53,439 bases of DNA from Acidobacteriota bacterium (GCA_003223875.1 QHWY01000089.1:1-53439), one strand, 5' to 3'; shown: positions 16,792-24,816, counted from the first letter of the stretch. Made by a program: numbers and translations. Notes: generated from the sequence alone by a model not told the origin.

Positions 16792-17151
16792 CTATGGCGA
16801 TTCACGCATCTTACTGATGGCTGCCTCGATTTCGCCTACGCATCCAGGGCAGAGGGCACCGCGAGCCTCTACTAATAATGCATCTCTGGCGGAAATTGGC
16901 ATTCTGCATAAAGCACACAATACGGACGGGGCGTTGTCAGCAACGTTTGACGCGACAACGCTTACCTCGGAATGGTGATCTTGTTCCCGACGACGTTCGG
17001 CGATGATTTCCGCGCAAGCTTCAACGCATTCGTCACAGATGAATACACTTGGACCTGCAATCAATTGCCGAACGCCATCCTGCGGATTGGCGCAGAAGGA
17101 GCATCGGAGGTTCGTGTCCTGCTTGTCAGCGTTGTTAGTGCGTCTGAACAT
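16792..17151 (-). CDS. Stand-alone ClpX-type zinc-finger protein with a second Cys4 cluster
   Basis: A 119-residue protein. Residues 16-48 read like the ClpX N-terminal zinc-binding domain: [35 protein letters not shown], with Cys in two CxxC pairs. A second pair of CxxC motifs (CALC and CPGC) lies in the C-terminal half. There is no AAA+ domain, so this is not ClpX. In ClpX this domain dimerises and docks substrates and adaptors, so a free copy could bind ClpX clients or adaptors; that is inference. The start at 17151 is preceded by a GGAAAG stretch; the frame extends upstream without family match. It lies 25 bp after the gene at 17177. Confidence 0.75.
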   Translation of the reverse strand: MFRRTNNADKQDTNLRCSFCANPQDGVRQLIAGPSVFICDECVEACAEIIAERRREQDHHSEVSVVASNVADNAPSVLCALCRMPISARDALLVEARGALCPGCVGEIEAAISKMRESP

Positions 17152-17176
17152 GTTTATCTTTCCAACGGCCTGCCGA

Positions 17177-17503
17177 TCAGTCGCGCCGAGGCGAGCGTTT
17201 TTTGCGAGCCGAGGGAACGCGACGCGGCTTGGCCGCCGAGCGCGTCGGCTGCATCGGCTTATGCATCTTTTCACTCAGCTCCTCAGCAAGTTCCTCGATG
17301 GAAACCACGCTCTTCTCTTTTGAGCGTTTCTTCAGGAACCGGTCGCTATTGCCAAGGACCGCCACCTCCCGGTCAAAGTCATCCGCTTCTTCGAGGAAGT
17401 AGGTTGTGCCGTCAGCGGAGACGAGCAAAACAGACTTTTCGCGGGCCATGGTTAAAAGCTCGTCGACTGAGAGTGATTCTTTACTTAAGTTGACGGTCTT
17501 CAT
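17177..17503 (-). CDS. Small protein of unknown function, antitoxin-like N-terminus and basic tail
   Basis: A 108-residue protein. The first half ([17 protein letters not shown], then [26 protein letters not shown]) resembles the short beta-alpha proteins annotated as Phd-type antitoxins or unknown. The middle is a Glu/Lys-rich helix ([15 protein letters not shown]). The last 30 residues are strongly basic and Pro-rich. An AGAGGAAAG ribosome site precedes the ATG. No toxin gene is adjacent, so an antitoxin role is not supported. It forms a probable two-gene unit with the ClpX-zinc-finger protein. Confidence 0.6.
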   Translation of the reverse strand: MKTVNLSKESLSVDELLTMAREKSVLLVSADGTTYFLEEADDFDREVAVLGNSDRFLKKRSKEKSVVSIEELAEELSEKMHKPMQPTRSAAKPRRVPSARKKRSPRRD

Positions 17504-17812
17504 AGCTGGACTTCTTTCCTCTTATAAAGAGTTCATTGTGCTCCTTATGGCCCACCGCAACAACTTTCACGCTCCTGGTTTTGTTTTCGGCCTTTGCAGG
17601 TTTGCTTTCTTCGATGGAGTGGAAGACGCGAAATTTGTTCAGCCGGAGTTCCCACGGAGCGATGGGGTATCGAGAAGGATTCGGCGCGCAGGCGATAGGT
17701 GTCGCTCAAAACCCGCTTTGCTTCGATGCACGGGCGTGTGCGTTTCTGTCGTTCCCAAGTCATTTCGGGCTGGAGCCGATTCGCATCCAGACGCCGACAT
17801 GCGTCTTTGGCT

Positions 17813-17958
17813 CATTTCCATGTGGAATGGAGTCATTTCCATATGGAAATGACTGTCGACAAGTACATGAGCCATCAACGGACTGCAGCGATACCCGATT
17901 TTTCCATGTGGAATTGAGTCATTTCCACATGGAAATAACCCATCTCCACATGGTTTTG
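17813..17958. promoter_or_regulatory. Cluster of five CCANNTGG palindromes (operator-like or REP-like)
   Basis: Copies are centred at about 17821, 17842, 17907, 17928 and 17950. The second (17831-17854) is a perfect 24-bp palindrome with core TTTCCATATGGAAA. The others vary in the central two bases (TG, CA) and in the flanks. Copies come in pairs: centres 1-2 and 3-4 are each 21 bp apart, about two helical turns, and the pairs are about 86 bp apart. This spacing suits cooperative binding of a dimeric regulator, but a repeat family of another kind is equally possible. Confidence 0.5.
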
Positions 17959-18135
17959 AGTCCTTCGGAGGTCGTCTGGGGCCCGCGACGATTCATTTCA
18001 GGGCGTCGACGATTGAGTTCGTTAATGAGACGTATGGCTTCACGACATTCCGATATTGCGCCGTGCCGGACCGATGCGTCCTGGCAACGGATCCGACTTT
18101 CTTTGGCTCGGGCCGATATGGCTACGGGTCCGAGA

Positions 18136-18162
18136 AACCCGTCCACGAGGTGTGGACGGGTT
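18136..18162 (+). promoter_or_regulatory. Perfect 11-bp hairpin in the leader of the fibronectin III gene
   Basis: Arms AACCCGTCCAC (18136-18146) and GTGGACGGGTT (18152-18162) enclose the 5-nt loop GAGGT, 46 nt before the ATG at 18209. No T-run follows, so it is not an ordinary terminator. It could protect the mRNA 5' end or be a regulatory site. Confidence 0.45.
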
Positions 18163-18208
18163 ACCTTCAACCGACAACAATTCAACCCCATTTAAAAGGA
18201 AGTGCACA

Positions 18209-18853
18209 ATGATTCAAGAAGTAACTGTAAAAACTGGGTTCAAGAAGTTGTCCGATTCAGAGGCGCTCGCTATAGCGGGCGCTGTCCTCAAGGGTGTTTA
18301 CGCCGATAAAGCCATTTCGGCGGCGCCGCCCTTTGACCAGACAACTTTGCAAACCGCGGTAGATGATTTGACTGGAGCCATTGCCGTTCAGGCCCAAGCA
18401 GGAGGCGGTACGGCGGTAACCGCGGTCAAAAACAAAAAACGTAACGCGCTGGATGGTCTGCTGCGTAAGCTCGCGCACTACGTTCAGGCGAACTGTAACG
18501 ACGATGTGCAGCTCGTGCTGAAAAGCGGATTCCAGGCCAAGACTATTCCAGTGCGATCGCAGACACAGCTCGATAAAGCGAAGATCCTCAGTGTCGATAA
18601 TGGCCACACCAAGCAACTCGTGGTAACGGTCCAGAAGGTCCCGCGTGCGAAGTTGTACGAAGTACAAGCAGCTGCGGTGGGCGCCAACAACACGGTGGGT
18701 CTGTTTCAAACAGCGGGCGTCTTCACCAAATCCCGTTCAATGGCCATCACCGGCCTCACCCCGGGCACCATTTACGCCATCCAGGTACGTGCCCTGGGCG
18801 GCTCAACAGGCTCGGGCGACTGGAGTGATTCGGTGACTCACATGTGTATGTAG
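18209..18853 (+). CDS. Fibronectin type III domain protein of unknown function
   Basis: A 214-residue protein. The first ~120 residues are an unknown, mostly helical domain (KKLSDSEALAIAGAVLKGVYAD, then LDGLLRKLAHYVQANCNDD). The last ~90 form an Fn3 domain (KILSVDNGHTKQLVVTVQKV, YEVQAAAVG, ITGLTPGTIYAIQVRALGG). No signal peptide is visible, which is unusual for Fn3 proteins. The start is set by an AAAAGGAAG ribosome site. It is flanked by a leader hairpin and a rho-independent terminator, so it is a single-gene transcription unit. Confidence 0.75.
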   Translation: MIQEVTVKTGFKKLSDSEALAIAGAVLKGVYADKAISAAPPFDQTTLQTAVDDLTGAIAVQAQAGGGTAVTAVKNKKRNALDGLLRKLAHYVQANCNDDVQLVLKSGFQAKTIPVRSQTQLDKAKILSVDNGHTKQLVVTVQKVPRAKLYEVQAAAVGANNTVGLFQTAGVFTKSRSMAITGLTPGTIYAIQVRALGGSTGSGDWSDSVTHMCM

Positions 18854-18870
18854 TGATGAACTGCCCTTTG

Positions 18871-18898
18871 GGGGACGGTCCGCCGTCCCCAATTTTTT
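18871..18898 (+). terminator. Rho-independent terminator of the fibronectin III gene
   Basis: An 8-bp stem GGGGACGG/CCGTCCCC with loop TCCG is followed by AATTTTTT. It begins 18 bp after the stop codon. Confidence 0.85.
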
Positions 18899-18900
18899 CC

Positions 18901-19077
18901 CTACAGCGGCAGCGGATACATGATCCAGCCGACAGCAAATGCGACGGCGAGAAAAGATAAAAAGACGAAAACGCCATAGCGGAATTGTTCGCGCGGCTCG
19001 TTTTTCGTTATGAGGGCGAAGACAGTCGAGACGAAGAGGGCGAACAGAACCAAAGCCGTGAAATGGGACACGATCAT
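18901..19077 (-). CDS. Small membrane protein, two transmembrane segments
   Basis: 58 residues starting MIVSHFTALVLFALFVSTVFALI, then a short charged loop (TKNEPREQFR) and a second hydrophobic segment to the end. It overlaps the upstream gene by ATGA (19074-19077), so it is coupled to it. I recognise no family. The longer frame to 19221 runs out of phase inside the upstream gene and is not used. Confidence 0.65.
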   Translation of the reverse strand: MIVSHFTALVLFALFVSTVFALITKNEPREQFRYGVFVFLSFLAVAFAVGWIMYPLPL

Positions 19078-19508
19078 GGCTTGCGCCCTTGCGCGATATC
19101 GAACGCGTCGAGCACGATGAGATAGTTCAACAGACCGCAGACCCACAAGTACGTGGTACCGTAATCGTAGCTGGGCCAGGTCATCGTACCCAGTCCGAAA
19201 TTCAAACGCTCCGCGATCCAATATGGCATGCCTGTCCCGATATTCGCGATGAAGGCGAAAATGTGGAGTGGCTCATCAAATTCGAGATCATAGAGCTTGC
19301 CATGCATGCCCAGGCCTAATACGAACATCAGCAGCACACAGGCGGCAAAAATCGCTCCCCGCACCCAGCGTCCAATCAAGACATGGCCAAGCCCCGGAAT
19401 CAACCACCCGGTCGAGCAGATCGCGAGCGTTGCGGTCATGTTCATGCGCTTCAACTCTATGGCGGCCGGTTGTGTCGAGGATTGTACAGGATTGTTTACT
19501 TGTTCCAT
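19074..19508 (-). CDS. TM2-like multi-pass membrane protein of unknown function
   Basis: A 144-residue protein. After about 25 polar residues comes GWLIPGLGHVLIGRWVRGAIF, a TM2-like pattern of two membrane segments with a Gly-rich turn. A soluble loop and one more membrane segment (YLWVCGLLNYLIVLDAFD) follow. It resembles small acidobacterial membrane proteins of unknown function. The ATG at 19508 overlaps the yggU stop (TGATG). It is likely co-expressed with yggS, yggU and the 58-residue protein. Confidence 0.7.
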   Translation of the reverse strand: MEQVNNPVQSSTQPAAIELKRMNMTATLAICSTGWLIPGLGHVLIGRWVRGAIFAACVLLMFVLGLGMHGKLYDLEFDEPLHIFAFIANIGTGMPYWIAERLNFGLGTMTWPSYDYGTTYLWVCGLLNYLIVLDAFDIAQGRKP

Positions 19509-19786
19509 CAACGCGTTAGATCGGCGAGTTTCCTTTCGAGGTCATCACTTTTCAAGCCTACAATTTCAAATATTTTGTGTCTACTCCTTTCTCCCCCTGT
19601 GATGACGACCGCAGAGGGAGACACGCCGAAAAATCGTGATACGAATTCTACAGCGGCCTTATTCGCCTTACCGTCTATGGGAGGCGCGCAAAGCCGCAAC
19701 ACGATCTCATCACCCCGCATGCCTGCAAATTCGGTTTTCTTTGCGTTAGGAATGACTCGAATCTTCAGTTTCGCCGCCGTACTCAC
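19508..19786 (-). CDS. DUF167 / YggU family protein
   Basis: 92 residues matching the small DUF167 fold: KIRVIPNAKKTEF, then LRLCAPPIDGKANKAAVEFVSRFFGV, the family signature, then GERSRHKIFEI. The function is unknown. Pairing with yggS is common in many genomes. It starts with GTG directly after the yggS TGA. Confidence 0.88.
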   Translation of the reverse strand: MSTAAKLKIRVIPNAKKTEFAGMRGDEIVLRLCAPPIDGKANKAAVEFVSRFFGVSPSAVVITGGERSRHKIFEIVGLKSDDLERKLADLTR

Positions 19787-20446
19787 TCAGTGTCTTTCCC
19801 CAAATAATGAGGTGCCGATGCGGACCATCGTTGCGCCCTCTTCCACAGCAACTTCGAAATCGTGACTCATGCCCATGGATAATTCCGGGAGATTGAAACG
19901 TTCCGATAACTCGCGAAGCTTTCGAAAAAACGGCCGCACGTGTTCGGGATCCTCAAAAAATGGTGGAATGGCCATCAAGCCGGTAAGGCGTAGTCCTTCA
20001 TACTTCGTGAAATCGTCGATGAACGCTTGAAGATGGCCCGGATGAATGCCCGATTTCGCCGGCTCGCCGCCGATATTCACCTCGATCAGTACAGGCAGAG
20101 GTTTCGTGGCCGTTTGATTCAGCTTCTCGGCAAGCTCTTGCCGATCGACGCACTGGACCCAATCAAAGTGTTCCGCAACTTTTTTTGCCTTATTCGTCTG
20201 CAGATGCCCGATGAAATGCCACGTCAGAGGTAGATCGCGGAGTGCTTCACGCTTAGACAAGGCCTCTTGAAGCCGATTCTCCCCGATATCGGCGATACCC
20301 GCTCCCACAGCCTCGCGAATCTTTTCGGCAGGAACTGTTTTGGTAACCGCAATTAACCTGATTGATCCTGGGGAACGGCCGCTTCGGACAGCTGCTGTTT
20401 CGATCTTGTCGAGGATTCGGCGGCAATTCTCGCGAACGTCTGTCAT
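19787..20446 (-). CDS. yggS: PLP homeostasis protein (YggS/PLPBP family)
   Basis: A 219-residue single-domain fold-type III PLP protein. The PLP lysine is Lys36 in LIAVTKTVPA. IGENRLQEA, WHFIGHLQTNKAK and the C-terminal SMGMSHDFEVAVEEGATMVRIGTSLFG phosphate-binding segment are all typical. It binds PLP and balances vitamin B6 and amino-acid metabolism. It heads the small minus-strand operon. Confidence 0.93.
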   Translation of the reverse strand: MTDVRENCRRILDKIETAAVRSGRSPGSIRLIAVTKTVPAEKIREAVGAGIADIGENRLQEALSKREALRDLPLTWHFIGHLQTNKAKKVAEHFDWVQCVDRQELAEKLNQTATKPLPVLIEVNIGGEPAKSGIHPGHLQAFIDDFTKYEGLRLTGLMAIPPFFEDPEHVRPFFRKLRELSERFNLPELSMGMSHDFEVAVEEGATMVRIGTSLFGERH

Positions 20447-20475
20447 TCTCGTCTTTACTCTGGCGGCGGTGCGGC

Positions 20476-20655
20476 AACTCCCCTCCTAAGTTAGGAGGGG
20501 TGCCCGAGCGAAGGCGAGGGCGGGGTGGTTCCATGAAGTGCCAGTAACGGGCGGGGGGAAACCACCCCGCCTGCTCGGACTGTTTTTGAGGCTTCGTCCT
20601 ATCGGGCTCGCGCTTCGCGTGTCCTCGCAGGCACCCCTCCTAACTTAGGAGGAGA
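20476..20655. repeat. Element C: large nested palindrome containing a B element
   Basis: Outer arms are each a palindrome: CCCCTCCTAA/TTAGGAGGGG (20480-20500) and CCTCCTAA/TTAGGAGG (about 20636-20652). Inside are inverted arms GGCGGGGTGGTT (about 20519-20530) and AACCACCCCGCC (20560-20571). An element B (20588-20619, inverse orientation) lies between them and the right outer arm. The stretch separates yggS from ku. No T-run was seen. Confidence 0.75.
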
Positions 20656-20700
20656 GTGGCGCAATCAATTCATTTAGATCTTCATCGACGCCGCTACAGA

Positions 20701-21567
20701 TCATTTTACTTTCTTCGTTCGAGTGCTTTTGGGTGACCGGCCGTTGCTGGCGACGACGGTTTCTTCTTCGACTGCGGGTGAGCGCGCGGCTTTAGCCTTT
20801 TGGGTTTCATTCAAACTCTGCTTCAGCACTTCCATGAGATCAATGACTTTCGCCGGTCCGGGCCCTTTTGCGGCAGGAGCCTGTGGCGAAACGCCTGCCA
20901 CTTTCATTTGGATAATCTCGAGGACCTTGTCGTGGTATTCGTCTTTGTACTTCGTTGGATCGAATTTGTCCGACATGGAGTCGATGAGCGTATTTGCCAG
21001 GTCCATCTCTTTCTTGGAAATGTCCGCCTTCTTGGGAAGGTTCAGCGCGCCAGTTTCAACGATCTCATGCGCAAACCGCATGGTTTGCAGCGTCATCAGC
21101 TCGCCGACGCTTTTGAGCGCCGCTAGATGCTCGCGCGATTTGAGTACGACTTTCGCGATGCCGACTTTCCTGGATTGTGCCAACGCGTCGCGCATCAGGG
21201 CATAGGCCCGCTCACCGCCTTTCTGGGGTTCCAGGTAGTACGGCTTATCGAAGTACAGTGGATCGATCTCTTCTTCATGGACAAATTCGACAATTGGGAT
21301 TGTCTTGGTCAGTTCAATATCGGCTTTATCGAGATCCTCGTCGGTGATCTCGACGTACTGACCTTTCTCGTATTCGTACCCCCGGGTAATTTCTTCCCAA
21401 GGAACCTCTACAGCCTCCTGATCGCAAAATCTTTTGTACGATACGGGGCTCATGTCCTTCTTATGGAGGTAGTGGAGCGACAGCTCGTCCCTGCGGGTGG
21501 CGCTGAAGACCGAGATCGGAATAGAAACGAGAGCAAAGCTGATATTGCCTTTCCATATGGCTCTCAT
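20701..21567 (-). CDS. ku: Ku protein, non-homologous end joining
   Basis: A 288-residue bacterial Ku. The N-terminus MRAIWKGNISFALVSIPI is the family signature. YKRFCDQEAVEV, VEITDEDLDKADIE and IDPLYFDKPYYLEP follow in order through the ring domain, ending near EIIQMKVAG. The last ~50 residues are a low-complexity basic tail ending TRTKKVK, of the type that helps DNA binding and threading. Ku bridges broken ends and recruits LigD. No ligD is in the window, so the partner is elsewhere or absent. It is divergent from thiI. Confidence 0.93.
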   Translation of the reverse strand: MRAIWKGNISFALVSIPISVFSATRRDELSLHYLHKKDMSPVSYKRFCDQEAVEVPWEEITRGYEYEKGQYVEITDEDLDKADIELTKTIPIVEFVHEEEIDPLYFDKPYYLEPQKGGERAYALMRDALAQSRKVGIAKVVLKSREHLAALKSVGELMTLQTMRFAHEIVETGALNLPKKADISKKEMDLANTLIDSMSDKFDPTKYKDEYHDKVLEIIQMKVAGVSPQAPAAKGPGPAKVIDLMEVLKQSLNETQKAKAARSPAVEEETVVASNGRSPKSTRTKKVK

Positions 21568-21627
21568 GTAGATCCGCCCTCCCCGGCGGGCTCACTATAA
21601 TCTCAATTATACCACTAACTTACAAGC

Positions 21628-21633
21628 TATAAT
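21628..21633 (+). promoter_or_regulatory. -10 box TATAAT for leaderless thiI transcript
   Basis: A perfect TATAAT ends 5 nt before the GTG start at 21639. There is no ribosome site. It lies in the 71-bp divergent region shared with ku. Confidence 0.5.
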
Positions 21634-21638
21634 GAGCT

Positions 21639-22829
21639 GTGGACCGTCTCTTCGTCATCCACTACAACGAGCTCGGACTAAAAAAAGGCAACCGCGATTA
21701 CTTCGAAAACGCCTTGTGCGGGAACATCAACGCCGCGTTGCAAAATTGTGGAACGGAAAGGCCAAAGCGCATTTCGGGGAGGATACTCCTCCCGTTGAGC
21801 TCAAGCGCCGATGTTTCGGAAATCAAGAAACGGCTCGCCCGGGTCTTCGGGATTGCTTATTTTGGCGAAGCGTGGGCGTCTGCGCAAGCTGTGGAAAACC
21901 TAGAGGTAAATGCCTGGGGGCTGATGGAAGGCTACTCTTTCAAGTCTTTTAGAATTGAAGCGCGTAGAGGCGATAAAACTTTTCCACACACATCTGTGGA
22001 AATTAACCAGCGGGTAGGCGCATATGTTAAAGAGCGGTCCGGCGCCCGGGTGGATCTCGAGAATGCGGAGATGACCTGTTGGATCGAGATCGTTGAAAAG
22101 TACGCTTTAATTTACCTTGAGCGCTTGCCTGGGCCTGGAGGTCTGCCGGTCGGCACGAGCGGCAAAGTCGTCGTGTTGCTGTCGGGCGGCATCGATTCGC
22201 CCGTCGCTGCCTGGAAAATGATCAAACGCGGCTGTACGCCGGTGTTCGTGCACTTTCACAGTTTTCCGTACACGAACAAAGAATCGCAGGAAAAGGCGAA
22301 ACGGATTGTCCAATTGTTATCTCATTACGCGTTTCGAGCAAAGATCTACCTGGTTCCTTTTGCCGAGGTTCAACGGCACATCATGGTGGATACGCCGCTC
22401 GAGACCCGCGTGATTCTCTACCGGCGGTATATGCTGCGGCTTGCGGAGCAAATTGCGCGGCAAGAAAAAGCCCGCGTGCTGGTGACCGGTGACAGCGTTG
22501 GGCAGGTGGCATCACAAACTATCGAAAACATCGACGTCATTTCGCGCGCCGTTGAAATGCCCACTCTTCGGCCACTGATCGGTGATGATAAGGTCGAAAT
22601 CATCGAGATCGCGCGACAAATAGGTACATACGACATTTCGATCCAGCCGGATCAGGATTGCTGTTCGCTTTTTGTGCCGAAGCATCCCGAAACCAAAGCG
22701 AATCTCGCCGAAATCGAAAAATCCGAGGCTCGGTTGAACGTTGGAGATGCCATGAAGGCGGCCATGGACGCTTCGGAGGTTCTGCTAGAATACCCGTCCT
22801 ATGCAACAGGGGCGGTTCGTCAGCTTTGA
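21639..22829 (+). CDS. thiI: tRNA 4-thiouridine synthase ThiI (no rhodanese domain)
   Basis: A 396-residue protein: NFLD and THUMP RNA-binding domains (about 1-165), then a PP-loop ATPase with LLSGGIDSPVA (181-190). HFHSFPYTNKES and DCCSLFVPKHPETK are typical later motifs. It makes s4U in tRNA and in some species contributes to thiazole synthesis. The C-terminal rhodanese domain of the E. coli type is absent, as in many bacteria, so the sulfur relay must differ. The start is a GTG just after a TATAAT box. The end overlaps tmk by 29 bp in another frame. Confidence 0.93.
   Translation: MDRLFVIHYNELGLKKGNRDYFENALCGNINAALQNCGTERPKRISGRILLPLSSSADVSEIKKRLARVFGIAYFGEAWASAQAVENLEVNAWGLMEGYSFKSFRIEARRGDKTFPHTSVEINQRVGAYVKERSGARVDLENAEMTCWIEIVEKYALIYLERLPGPGGLPVGTSGKVVVLLSGGIDSPVAAWKMIKRGCTPVFVHFHSFPYTNKESQEKAKRIVQLLSHYAFRAKIYLVPFAEVQRHIMVDTPLETRVILYRRYMLRLAEQIARQEKARVLVTGDSVGQVASQTIENIDVISRAVEMPTLRPLIGDDKVEIIEIARQIGTYDISIQPDQDCCSLFVPKHPETKANLAEIEKSEARLNVGDAMKAAMDASEVLLEYPSYATGAVRQL
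22786..22791 (+). promoter_or_regulatory. Possible -10 box for tmk
   Basis: TAGAAT lies within the 3' end of thiI, 9 nt before the tmk ATG. No ribosome site is present between them. Confidence 0.3.
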
Positions 22830-23430
22830 AGGGATCGAAGGCTGCGGTAAAACCACTCAGATAGCGCTGCTATCCGAATACCTCCGCAAGCATTCCATTC
22901 CGCACACGATTACAAGGGAACCCGGCGGAACCGCTGTTGGTGAAGGCATTCGCAAAATCCTGCTGAATTCCGAAACGATTCACCTGACGGCAGCCTCCGA
23001 GCTTCTGCTGTTTTACGCCTCGCGAAGCCAGAACATTGAGGAAAAGATCAAACCGGCTCTAGAGCGAAACGAAATGGTAATCTGCGACCGCTATTATCAC
23101 GCATCGATGGCTTATCAAGGTTATGGCCGGGGTATTCCCCTGGATTTCATCCGCAAGCTTACCGATCTGGTCTGCGATCCGTATCGGCCCGATCTGACTC
23201 TTTTGCTCGACATCGAGCCGGAAATCGGACTGGCTCGCGCGCGCGCGCGGAATCACGGTCGAATCGAAAATGAAGGCCGCTTCGAAGCGGAAGAGCTCGA
23301 ATTTTATAATCGCGTTCGGGACGGTTACCTTGAACTGGCATCCGAAGACGAGCGCATTCAGCTGATCTACGCGGATCGTCCGATCGAAACGGTTCACCGC
23401 CACGTCCTTACACTTCTTGGATTCGACTGA
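22801..23430 (+). CDS. tmk: Thymidylate kinase
   Basis: A 209-residue P-loop kinase phosphorylating dTMP to dTDP. The P-loop is SFEGIEGCGKTTQ (8-20). TREPGGT, CDRYYHASMAYQGYGRG and the LID region with several arginines (LARARARNHGRIE) are present. It is coupled to holB by a TGATG overlap; tmk-holB is a common pair. It overlaps the thiI end, so part of its leader is coding. Confidence 0.95.
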   Translation: MQQGRFVSFEGIEGCGKTTQIALLSEYLRKHSIPHTITREPGGTAVGEGIRKILLNSETIHLTAASELLLFYASRSQNIEEKIKPALERNEMVICDRYYHASMAYQGYGRGIPLDFIRKLTDLVCDPYRPDLTLLLDIEPEIGLARARARNHGRIENEGRFEAEELEFYNRVRDGYLELASEDERIQLIYADRPIETVHRHVLTLLGFD

Positions 23431-24413
23431 TGGGCTTTGATGCGTTCCTAGGAAACGCGAAGACTGTCATGACACTTCGCCGGAAACTGCTCGAAGGCCG
23501 CTTTCCTCATGCATTGATCTTTTCCGGCCCTGAAGGTATCGGCAAACACACGTGCGCGGTAATGGTCGCGAAGGCACTGAATTGCTTGCGGGCTCAGCCA
23601 GGCGACTTTTGCGATGAATGTTCGAGTTGCCGAAAGATCAACTCCGATGCGCATGCCGATGTCCGGACGATTTCCGTGGAAGACGACGCCACACAGGTCA
23701 AAATTGCGCAGATCCGTGATGCTCTGAAAATACTCAACTTGCAGCCGCTCGAAGGACGTAATAAGGTTTTCATCCTCGATCCTGCCGATTCGTTGAATGC
23801 CGAAGCCGCCAATGCCCTCCTGAAGGGCTTAGAAGAACCACCTGAGAATACATTTTTCATTCTGATCACCGTCAATGTTTACGAGCTGCTGCTGACGGTT
23901 CGGTCGCGATGTCAGATTTACAACTTCGTGCCCCTAACACTTGCCGAAATGCGGCAGCACGGCATAACGGATGAGCTCCTTCTCCGCTGCTCACGCGGCA
24001 GTATTGGGAGGGCGCAAAGCTTGGATATGGGCCGGCTGAAGAACGAGCGTCAAATGGTTCTAAATCTTTTACAGACGGCACTCGGTGCAGACGAGAACAA
24101 GTTTCAGGAACTGCTAGGTCTCAGTGCCGAGCTCGGGCGAGCAAAGCAGGATTTTGAGAATCGAATGGAAATCCTGGCCGTATTAATAGCCGACACGCTC
24201 TACATCAAAGAAGGAATACCTGAAAAGCTCGTCAATATCGACCTGGAAGGCACCCTCGAGAAGCTTGCTGAACGTGCGACTGTGGACCAGCTCATTCGAA
24301 TGGCTGAGTTTTTGCGGTTGATTGAATCTAGTCTCAAGAGTAATGTCAACCGGCAGATGCTGACGGACGTGCTCGTCTTGACTGGCAGCAACATTATGCA
24401 TGGACTTTCCTGA
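23430..24413 (+). CDS. holB: DNA polymerase III, delta' subunit
   Basis: A 327-residue clamp-loader subunit. It has HALIFSGPEGIGKHTCA (Walker-A-like), a zinc site CDECSSC with a preceding Cys (CLRAQPGDFCDEC), and FILDPADSLNAEAANALLKGLEEPPENTFFIL, the sensor region. The C-terminal collar domain is diverged. Members of this subunit often keep the P-loop but do not hydrolyse ATP. It follows tmk with a 1-bp overlap. Confidence 0.9.
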   Translation: MGFDAFLGNAKTVMTLRRKLLEGRFPHALIFSGPEGIGKHTCAVMVAKALNCLRAQPGDFCDECSSCRKINSDAHADVRTISVEDDATQVKIAQIRDALKILNLQPLEGRNKVFILDPADSLNAEAANALLKGLEEPPENTFFILITVNVYELLLTVRSRCQIYNFVPLTLAEMRQHGITDELLLRCSRGSIGRAQSLDMGRLKNERQMVLNLLQTALGADENKFQELLGLSAELGRAKQDFENRMEILAVLIADTLYIKEGIPEKLVNIDLEGTLEKLAERATVDQLIRMAEFLRLIESSLKSNVNRQMLTDVLVLTGSNIMHGLS

Positions 24414-24504
24414 CGAAAGCCGTTAAAATCTATGTACTTAACTGCGAACCTGCGCAAATCACCGAACTCCAGTTCATTTTGCGGCGCGTTTTGGTGAGGA
24501 AGAA

Positions 24505-24816
24505 ATGTCAAATCGAAAACTGATCCGGCCGACCCTTGCCGAGATCAAAGATCAGCTAACAGTGAGGCAGCCGCGAAAACCGCGGCCTTCGCCGAACGAT
24601 CAGACCAACGCCGAAAATTTCTATTACGTCAAGCAGATGCAGAACAAAACGCCCATGGTCGTTGTTCTGCAGGACGGCGAAACCATTAAAGGCGTTATTG
24701 ACTGGTACGATAAGAACTCGATCAAGGTGAATCGAGGACCGGAACCGAACCTGCTGGTTCTAAAGCATTACATCAAGTACATGTACAAGGAAAACGAGGA
24801 CAAGGACGTCGACTAA
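24505..24816 (+). CDS. Hfq-like Sm-fold protein with N-terminal extension
   Basis: 103 residues. Residues 40-96 fit the Hfq/Sm fold. [40 protein letters not shown] corresponds to Sm1 (compare VSIYLVNGIKLQGQIESFD in Hfq). [12 protein letters not shown] corresponds to Sm2 (Hfq has YKHAIST). The 40-residue N-terminal extension is basic and Pro-rich ([11 protein letters not shown]). Hfq binds sRNAs and A-rich mRNA, and it is inferred that this protein is the organism's Hfq counterpart. GGTGAGGA precedes the ATG. It lies between holB and pdxA. Confidence 0.75.
   Translation: MSNRKLIRPTLAEIKDQLTVRQPRKPRPSPNDQTNAENFYYVKQMQNKTPMVVVLQDGETIKGVIDWYDKNSIKVNRGPEPNLLVLKHYIKYMYKENEDKDVD

Larger units (their letters stand above)
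17504..18208. other. 705-bp divergent intergenic region with a palindrome cluster
   Basis: No convincing gene. ORFs here are mostly read-throughs of the palindromes (repeated HFHME-like words). It holds five palindromes (17813-17958) and a perfect 11-bp hairpin (18136-18162) just before the fibronectin gene. It separates that gene from the divergent pair at 16792-17503. Confidence 0.6.

Noticed and set aside
17177..17503. Type II antitoxin gene
   Set aside because: Weak resemblance only and no toxin gene adjacent; kept as unknown.
17536..18195. 219-aa plus-strand ORF through the palindrome cluster
   Set aside because: Its repeated FHME/CGMES words come from the palindromes; no domain and no ribosome site; the true start of the next gene is 18209.
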